This document shows positions 58,914 through 64,000 of a stretch of 64,000 nt of DNA, in pieces (the first letter of the stretch is position 1; every line of letters starts with the position of its first letter). The stretch lies in NCBI RefSeq assembly GCF_036194065.1, contig NZ_CP108095.1, positions 2,666,001-2,730,000 on the forward strand, in the 5' to 3' direction. The notes beneath the pieces are model-generated. The model saw nothing but the letters and a program-made list of their open reading frames with translations. It ran no database searches and was not told the origin of the DNA. Origin of the DNA: Streptomyces sp. NBC_00239. Its GTDB lineage: Bacteria > Actinomycetota > Actinomycetes > Streptomycetales > Streptomycetaceae. The position numbers were made by a program, and so were the translations under genes.

Positions 58914-61847
58914 TCAAGTAGGTGGGATGGACGTCTCATTATTTGAGCTCCTCCGGCCCCCCAGTGAGCCGCCTGCCAGAACCGCCATGGCGTTTCCTCC
59001 AGGTACTGGGAACGTACCGCGCACCAGCGCGCGGCGCAGCCGGTACTCGTCCAGGGGGCCGGAAAAGGCCGCACCCTGGCCGTGGGTGCAGCCCATGGCG
59101 CGCAGGGCCATCACCTGTTCCGGCAGGTCCACGCCGTCGGCCACGGACTGCATGCCCAGGTCATTTGCGATCCGCAACAGGCCGGCCGTGATCTTGTGGA
59201 GCCGGGCGGATTCCACGACTCCCTCGACCAGGCCGCGATCGAGCTTCAGTACGTCCACGGGCAGCCGCCGCAGGGCGCTGATGGCCGCGTAGCCGCTGCC
59301 GAAGCCGTCCAGGGCGATCCGTACCCCGAGGCGGCGCAATGCCGTCAGGCGGCGCTCCAGCTCGTCGAAGGGCACTCTGGGGTCGCTGTCGGCGAGCTCG
59401 ATCAGCAGGGCCGCCGGCGGCAGCCCGTGCCGGGTGAGGAGGGCCTCGACGGAGACCGGCGGGACCGAGCGGTCCAGCAGTCGGTGCGCGGGCAGCCGGA
59501 CGGAGACCGGCAGGCCGTGCCCGGCCCGGTGGCGGGCGGCGGCCTGCTCCACGGCCTCCTCCAGCAGCCAGCGGCCCAGCTCGGCGGCCCGTACGCGCTC
59601 GGCATCGGCCTGGCCTCGGCCGTCGGGCCCCTCGGCGGCCCGCAGGAACTCGGCGGGGGTGAAGAGGATCCCCTGGCCGGAGCGCCAGCGGGCCTGCGCG
59701 GCGACGGCCGCGACGGTGCCGGTGGCCAGCGAGACGACGGGCTGGTGGAGCAGGGCGAACTCGCCGTCGTGGAGCGCGGTGCGCAGCCGTCCGGCGGCCT
59801 CCGCCCGGCGGACCACCTCGGCCTGCATCTGGGGCGCGTACATCTCCACCCGGTCCTTGCCGGCCGCCTTGGCCCGGTACATCGCGAGGTCCGCGTTGCG
59901 CATCAGGTCCGAAGGGGTGATGCCGGGGTCCGCGAAGGCCACCCCGATGCTGGCCGCGACGCGGACGTCGCTGCCCGCGATGCGGTACGGCTGGGACAGG
60001 GTGGTGCGCAGCCGGTCGGCGATCTCGTGGACCTGGTACTCGCGGGCGGTCCGATCCCGGCTGCCGTCGCCGAGGATCAGCGCGGCGAACTCGTCGCCGC
60101 CGAGCCGGGCCGCGGTGTCCCCGGCCCGTACCGCGTCATGGAGGCGGCGGGCGGCCTCGACGAGGAGCTCGTCGCCGGCCTGGTGGCCGATGGTGTCGTT
60201 GACGGCCTTGAAGCCGTCGAGATCGATGAAGAGCACGGCGGTGCTGTGGTCCCCGGCGCGCCGGCCGGTGAGCGCCTGGCGGACCCGCCGGGTGAACAGG
60301 GCCCGGTTGGGCAGGTCGGTGAGCGGGTCGTGCTCGGCGCTGTGCTGGAGCTGCGCCTGGAGCCGGACCCGCTCGGTGACGTCGCGGCTGTTGAGGATCA
60401 GGCCGCCCTGGTGGCGGTTGACGGTGGACTCCACGTTGAGCCATTCGCCGTCGCCGGATTCGAAGCGGCACTCGATCCGGGTGGTGGGCTCCTCGGCGGG
60501 CGGCGCGGCGAGGAAGCGGCGGACCTCGTGGACCACCCGGCCGAGGTCGTCCGGGTGGATCAGGGTGGCGAGCTCGGTGCCGACCAGTTCCTCGGCCTCG
60601 CGGCCGTACACCCCGGCGGCGGCGGGGCTGACATAGCGCAGCACGCCGTTCGGCGCGGCGATCATGATGACGTCGCTGGAGCCCTGGACCAGGGAGCGGA
60701 AGTGGTTCTCCTTCTGGGCCAGCTCCTGGGTGAGGGCGATGTTGTCGACGAGCATGATGCCCTGGCGGACCACGAGGGCCAGGACGACGGTGCAGCCGGT
60801 GAAGACGACCACCCGGTCCACCCGGCGTCCGTCGACCACGTTGTAGAGGATCCCGAGGGTGCAGACGGCGGCCGCCAGGTACGGGGTGAGCGCGGGCAGC
60901 GAGCCGGTGATCGGGCGGCTGTGCGGGCGGGGGGCGCGCGGCCGGGCGGGGCCCTCGGGCCCGGACAGCCTGCGGGCGCCCCACGGCGCGTACGCGAGGA
61001 GGAGCGAGCCGGCGAACCAGCCGGCGTCGAGCAGCTGCCCGGACTGGTAACTGGCGCGCAGCAGCGGCGAGGTGAAGAGCGCGTCGCTCAGGACGGTCAG
61101 GGCGAGGGCGGCGACGGCGGTGTTCACCGCGGAGCGGTTGCCCGCGGTGCGCCGGAAGTGCAGCACCAGGACGATCGAGACGAGCGCGATGTCCAGCAGC
61201 GGGTACGCGAGGGAGAGCGCGGCGCGGGGCACGCTGCCCGAGCCGCCGGAGGCGACGGACTCCGCGGTGTGCGCGAGGGCGAGGCTCCAGGACAGGGTGA
61301 GCAGCGAGCCGCCGATGAGCCAGGAGTCGAGCGCCAGGCACACCCAGCCGGCCCGGTTCACGGGGCGTTTGGCGAGGACGAGCAGGCCCACGATGGCGGG
61401 CGGCGCGAAGCAGAGGAAGCAGAAGTCGGCGAGGGACGGGCTGGGCACCTCCTCGCCGAGCACCACCTCGTACCAGCCCCACACGACGTTGCCGCCGGCG
61501 CCCATGAGGGACGAGAAGGCGAACAGCAGCCAGGCGGGGCGTTCACGGCTCGCGTGCGAGCGTGCGTACGAGTAGCAGGAGACGGCGGCGAGGAGGCCCG
61601 CGGCGCTCAGCCCGAAGTCGCCCATGAAGAGGGCGAGTTCCTCCGATCCCCAGCCGAGGGCCGCGCCGACGGCGTACCCGCCGCACACCACGGCGAGCAG
61701 GAGCTGGGCGCCGAGGCCCTTGCCGCCCTCGGAGACCGGCGGCGGGGCCAGGAGTGCTCCGGGGGCACTCACCGGGGCTCCGTGGCTGAAATCGGCGCAC
61801 CCGCGCACCGCCTCCGGCGGCTTCGCCGCCTCGGATTCTTGGTCCAT
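58914..61847 (-). CDS. Membrane PAS-GGDEF-EAL protein with degenerate EAL domain
   Basis: A 977-residue cyclic-di-GMP signalling protein. Residues about 30-370 hold roughly ten membrane helices; a PAS domain follows (about 385-495, VSPAAAGVYGREAEELVG); the GGDEF domain (about 520-680) has intact ARLGGDEFAALIL, so cyclase activity is possible. The EAL domain (about 700-965) has AAQARW where EALLRW is expected, LDGFGSG for DDFGTG and Arg in place of the conserved Asn (VSVRLPAHRL), so hydrolase activity is unlikely. It may be the CdgF-type protein of Streptomyces. It is monocistronic, about 30 bp from the ilvB leader region. Confidence 0.88.
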   Translation of the reverse strand: MDQESEAAKPPEAVRGCADFSHGAPVSAPGALLAPPPVSEGGKGLGAQLLLAVVCGGYAVGAALGWGSEELALFMGDFGLSAAGLLAAVSCYSYARSHASRERPAWLLFAFSSLMGAGGNVVWGWYEVVLGEEVPSPSLADFCFLCFAPPAIVGLLVLAKRPVNRAGWVCLALDSWLIGGSLLTLSWSLALAHTAESVASGGSGSVPRAALSLAYPLLDIALVSIVLVLHFRRTAGNRSAVNTAVAALALTVLSDALFTSPLLRASYQSGQLLDAGWFAGSLLLAYAPWGARRLSGPEGPARPRAPRPHSRPITGSLPALTPYLAAAVCTLGILYNVVDGRRVDRVVVFTGCTVVLALVVRQGIMLVDNIALTQELAQKENHFRSLVQGSSDVIMIAAPNGVLRYVSPAAAGVYGREAEELVGTELATLIHPDDLGRVVHEVRRFLAAPPAEEPTTRIECRFESGDGEWLNVESTVNRHQGGLILNSRDVTERVRLQAQLQHSAEHDPLTDLPNRALFTRRVRQALTGRRAGDHSTAVLFIDLDGFKAVNDTIGHQAGDELLVEAARRLHDAVRAGDTAARLGGDEFAALILGDGSRDRTAREYQVHEIADRLRTTLSQPYRIAGSDVRVAASIGVAFADPGITPSDLMRNADLAMYRAKAAGKDRVEMYAPQMQAEVVRRAEAAGRLRTALHDGEFALLHQPVVSLATGTVAAVAAQARWRSGQGILFTPAEFLRAAEGPDGRGQADAERVRAAELGRWLLEEAVEQAAARHRAGHGLPVSVRLPAHRLLDRSVPPVSVEALLTRHGLPPAALLIELADSDPRVPFDELERRLTALRRLGVRIALDGFGSGYAAISALRRLPVDVLKLDRGLVEGVVESARLHKITAGLLRIANDLGMQSVADGVDLPEQVMALRAMGCTHGQGAAFSGPLDEYRLRRALVRGTFPVPGGNAMAVLAGGSLGGRRSSNNETSIPPT

Positions 61848-62042
61848 TGGCCGTGCATCGCCCGTCGCCCCCCAAAGTGTCCGACACTCCCCAGCGCCGT
61901 ACCTTTCGCGGCGCAGCCCCCTGTTCCGGACGATACACCAGGTTCGTCACTCAGCGACATAGAGCCCATACGCTGCGTTACCAACCGGGGAGTTATGGGT
62001 ACGGGGCGCACATTTTTCGCTCCGGAGCGCGCACAACCGGAC

Positions 62043-62981
62043 TCATTCCGTGATCAGAACGGTGTTCTTCACTTCATCTCCGGCGGCGAATCGGGTCAGC
62101 TGGCCGGCCAGCAGACGCTTGGCGCGGGGCATGAACGCCGAGGTGCTGCCGCCGACGTGAGGCGTGATCAGGACATTCGGAGCATGCCAGAGAGGATGGC
62201 CGGCGGGCAGCGGTTCCGGGTCGGTGACGTCCAGCGCGGCGCGCAGCCTGCCCGACTCCAGTTCGACGAGCAGCGCCCCGGTGTCCACGACCGGGCCGCG
62301 GGCGACGTTCACGAGCAGCGCCCCGTCCTTCATCCGGCCGAGGAAGCCGGCGTCGACGAGGCCGCGGGTCTGCTCGGTGAGGGGGGTGGACAGGATCACC
62401 ACGTCGGCCGCGGGCAGCAGACCGGGCAGGTCGGCGAGTTCGTGGACGGGGCCGCGGGCGGCGGTGCGGGCCGTACGGGCGACCCGGGTGACCGACGCGC
62501 ACTCGAAGGGCGCGAGGCGGTCCTCGATGGCCGCGCCGATGGATCCGTAGCCGACGATCAGCACGGACTTGTCGGCGAGCGCCGGGTAGAAGCCGTCCCG
62601 CCACTCCTCGCGGTCCTGGCCGCGCACGAAGCCGGGCAGGCCGCGCAGGGAGGCGAGGACGAGCGCGAGGGTCAGCTCGGCGGTGCTGGCCTCGTGCACG
62701 CCGCGGGCGTTGCACAGCCGCACGTCCGGGCCGAGGTCGCCGATTCCGGGCAGGACGTGGTCTATGCCGGCGGAGAGGGTCTGCACGACCTGCACCGAGG
62801 TCATCCGCGGGAGCGGGCGCGTGGCGACGACCGGCCCCTTCATGTACGGGACCACGTAGAAGGAGCAGTCCGCCGGGTCGGCGGGGAACTCGGGGCCGCC
62901 GTCCCAGAAGCGGTAGTGCAGGCCCTCGGGGAGCCCGTCGATCTCGTCGGCCGGAATCGGCAGCCACACGTCTTTCGTCAT
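62043..62981 (-). CDS. D-isomer-specific 2-hydroxyacid dehydrogenase
   Basis: A 312-residue NAD-dependent dehydrogenase. The Rossmann motif is LIVGYGSIGAAIEDRL (about 140-155), followed by STPLTEQTRGLVDAGFLGRM, NVARGPVVDTGALL and ITPHVGGSTSAFMP, which carries the catalytic His. The catalytic Glu lies in DVTDPEPLPAGHPLW. It resembles glyoxylate/hydroxypyruvate or phosphoglycerate-like dehydrogenases, but lacks ACT domains; substrate is open. It is divergent from the aldo/keto reductase gene, with 78 bp between, so they share a promoter region. Confidence 0.9.
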   Translation of the reverse strand: MTKDVWLPIPADEIDGLPEGLHYRFWDGGPEFPADPADCSFYVVPYMKGPVVATRPLPRMTSVQVVQTLSAGIDHVLPGIGDLGPDVRLCNARGVHEASTAELTLALVLASLRGLPGFVRGQDREEWRDGFYPALADKSVLIVGYGSIGAAIEDRLAPFECASVTRVARTARTAARGPVHELADLPGLLPAADVVILSTPLTEQTRGLVDAGFLGRMKDGALLVNVARGPVVDTGALLVELESGRLRAALDVTDPEPLPAGHPLWHAPNVLITPHVGGSTSAFMPRAKRLLAGQLTRFAAGDEVKNTVLITE

Positions 62982-63059
62982 GCCTGGAGGCTATGCGAAG
63001 CCGCTGACGATCAAGACGTTGGCTAGTTTGGGGAGCGGGAGAGGGAGGGGAACGAGCAG

Positions 63060-64000
63060 GTGGAGCGCAGGACTATCGGCGCGGCGGCCCTGGCCGTGGG
63101 CGCCGTCGGGCTCGGCTGCATGCCGATGAGCTGGGCGTACACCGCTTCGCGGCGGAACGGGGAGGGGTCGGTCCGCGCGGTGCACGCGGCGCTGGACCTG
63201 GGGGCGAGTCTGCTGGACACGGCGGACGTGTACGGGCCGTTCACGAACGAGCTGCTGATCGGGCGGGTCCTGAAGGAGCGGCGGGCCGACGCCTTCGTGT
63301 CGACGAAGGTGGGCCTCCAGGTGGGCGACCAGCACGTGGTGACCAACGGGCGGCCCGGCTACGTGCGGCGGGCCTGCGACGCGTCGCTGCGGCGGCTGCA
63401 GACCGACGTCATCGACCTGTACCAGCTGCACCGGCCGGACCCGGACGTTCCGGTCGAGGAGACCTGGGGCGCGATGGCCGAGCTGGTGGCGGCGGGCAAG
63501 GTGCGGGCCCTGGGGTTCTGCGCGGTGGGGGCGCGGGCGGGGCGGGGCGCCGGCCGCAACGACACGGGCCTGTACGACGCGGGGCAGTACGAGGCGACGA
63601 TCGGGCAGCTGGAGACGGTGCAGCAGGTGTTCCCGGTGAGCACCGTGCAGGCCGAGCTGTCGGTGTGGTCGCACGCGGCGTTGGGGTCCTTGCTGCCGTG
63701 GTGCGTGGCGCGCGGGGTGGGGTTCCTCGCGGCGATGCCGCTGGGCAGCGGTTTCCTCTCGGGGACGCTGACGCCCGGGCAGGGCTTCGAGCCGGAGGAC
63801 GTACGGGCCCGGCATCCGCGGTTCACGGCGTACGCGATGGCGGCGAACCAGCCGCTGGTGGCGGGGCTGCGGCGGGTCGCGCTGCGGCACGGGCCGCAGG
63901 TCACGGCGGCGCAGGTGGCGCTGGCGTGGGTGCTCGCGCAGGGGCCGCACGTGGTGCCGGTGCCGGGGGCGAAGCAGGAGCGGTGGGCGGTGGAGAACGC
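63060..64000 (+). CDS. Aldo/keto reductase (C-terminus cut by window edge)
   Basis: NADPH-dependent oxidoreductase of the AKR superfamily; about 313 residues are visible. GTG at 63060 begins VERRTIGAAALAVGAVGLGCMPMSWAY. The catalytic Asp and Tyr are in LLDTADVYGPFTNE, the Lys in AFVSTKVGLQ and the His in DLYQLHRPDPD; the barrel continues with VQAELSVWS and the cofactor region AWVLAQGPHVVPVPGAK. It is closest to the plant-type YajO/IolS-like AKRs. The start follows a purine-rich GGGAGGGG. Substrate is unknown. Confidence 0.9.
   Translation, partial: MERRTIGAAALAVGAVGLGCMPMSWAYTASRRNGEGSVRAVHAALDLGASLLDTADVYGPFTNELLIGRVLKERRADAFVSTKVGLQVGDQHVVTNGRPGYVRRACDASLRRLQTDVIDLYQLHRPDPDVPVEETWGAMAELVAAGKVRALGFCAVGARAGRGAGRNDTGLYDAGQYEATIGQLETVQQVFPVSTVQAELSVWSHAALGSLLPWCVARGVGFLAAMPLGSGFLSGTLTPGQGFEPEDVRARHPRFTAYAMAANQPLVAGLRRVALRHGPQVTAAQVALAWVLAQGPHVVPVPGAKQERWAVEN

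Noticed and set aside
59082..63026. Plus-strand open frame of 1314 codons
   Set aside because: Runs antisense to both the GGDEF-EAL gene and the dehydrogenase gene; a GC artefact.

Overview
The window is chromosomal DNA of a high-GC actinomycete, almost certainly a Streptomyces. The signs are near-saturating G/C at third codon positions, frequent GTG starts, an HU protein with a long Lys/Ala tail (HupS type), two tandem conservon operons, a coenzyme F420 gene and an IclR regulator (NdgR type) divergent from leuCD. From memory, not from a search, the gene order matches the core-chromosome segment of S. coelicolor from thiL to the ilvBNC/serA region. No transposase, integrase, phage gene or CRISPR array was seen.

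Layout. 1-8.7 kb holds thiL (cut by the window edge), an AsnC-type sensor domain, a lipoprotein, ddlA, the gpsA-plsC pair, cofC, hupS and leuCD. 8.8-13.7 kb holds ndgR, five tRNA genes (three Glu-CUC, two Gln-CUG), a HAD hydrolase, gltX, an FAH-family hydrolase and a tiny gene for a 61-residue peptide with two ANPRRT repeats. 14.3-24.8 kb is two consecutive cvnABCD conservons (sensor kinase, roadblock protein, DUF742 protein, small GTPase), each with its own terminator; the two GTPase genes are identical over 604 bp. 25-31.7 kb holds accE-accB, a YceI protein with a visible promoter and operator, a TPM-domain membrane protein, cimA and a TetR regulator. 31.7-37 kb is a nitrogen-scavenging block: agmatine deiminase, a divergent urease-like ureAB-ureC pair without accessory genes, and an NCS1-type permease. 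37-43 kb holds ilvE, leuB, a Tat-exported phospholipase C and an aac(2') acetyltransferase. 43-48 kb holds a nitroreductase and the proline catabolic pair with a divergent PucR-type activator. 48-53 kb holds two uncharacterised surface proteins and a TetR/MFS efflux pair. 53-59 kb holds serA, ilvC, ilvN, ilvB and a classical attenuator with leader peptide. The rest is a membrane PAS-GGDEF-EAL protein with a degenerate EAL domain, a 2-hydroxyacid dehydrogenase and a partial aldo/keto reductase.

How it works together. Branched-chain amino-acid biosynthesis is scattered through the window, almost all on the minus strand: leuC, leuD, cimA, ilvE, leuB, ilvC, ilvN and ilvB, with ndgR as a likely regulator and translation-coupled attenuation at ilvB. 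gltX lies beside the tRNA-Glu and tRNA-Gln genes; in actinobacteria this enzyme normally charges both. The most unusual content is the conservon pair with its conversion tracts, the urease-like pair lacking the catalytic-flap Cys/His, and the small ANPRRT peptide next to the conservons.
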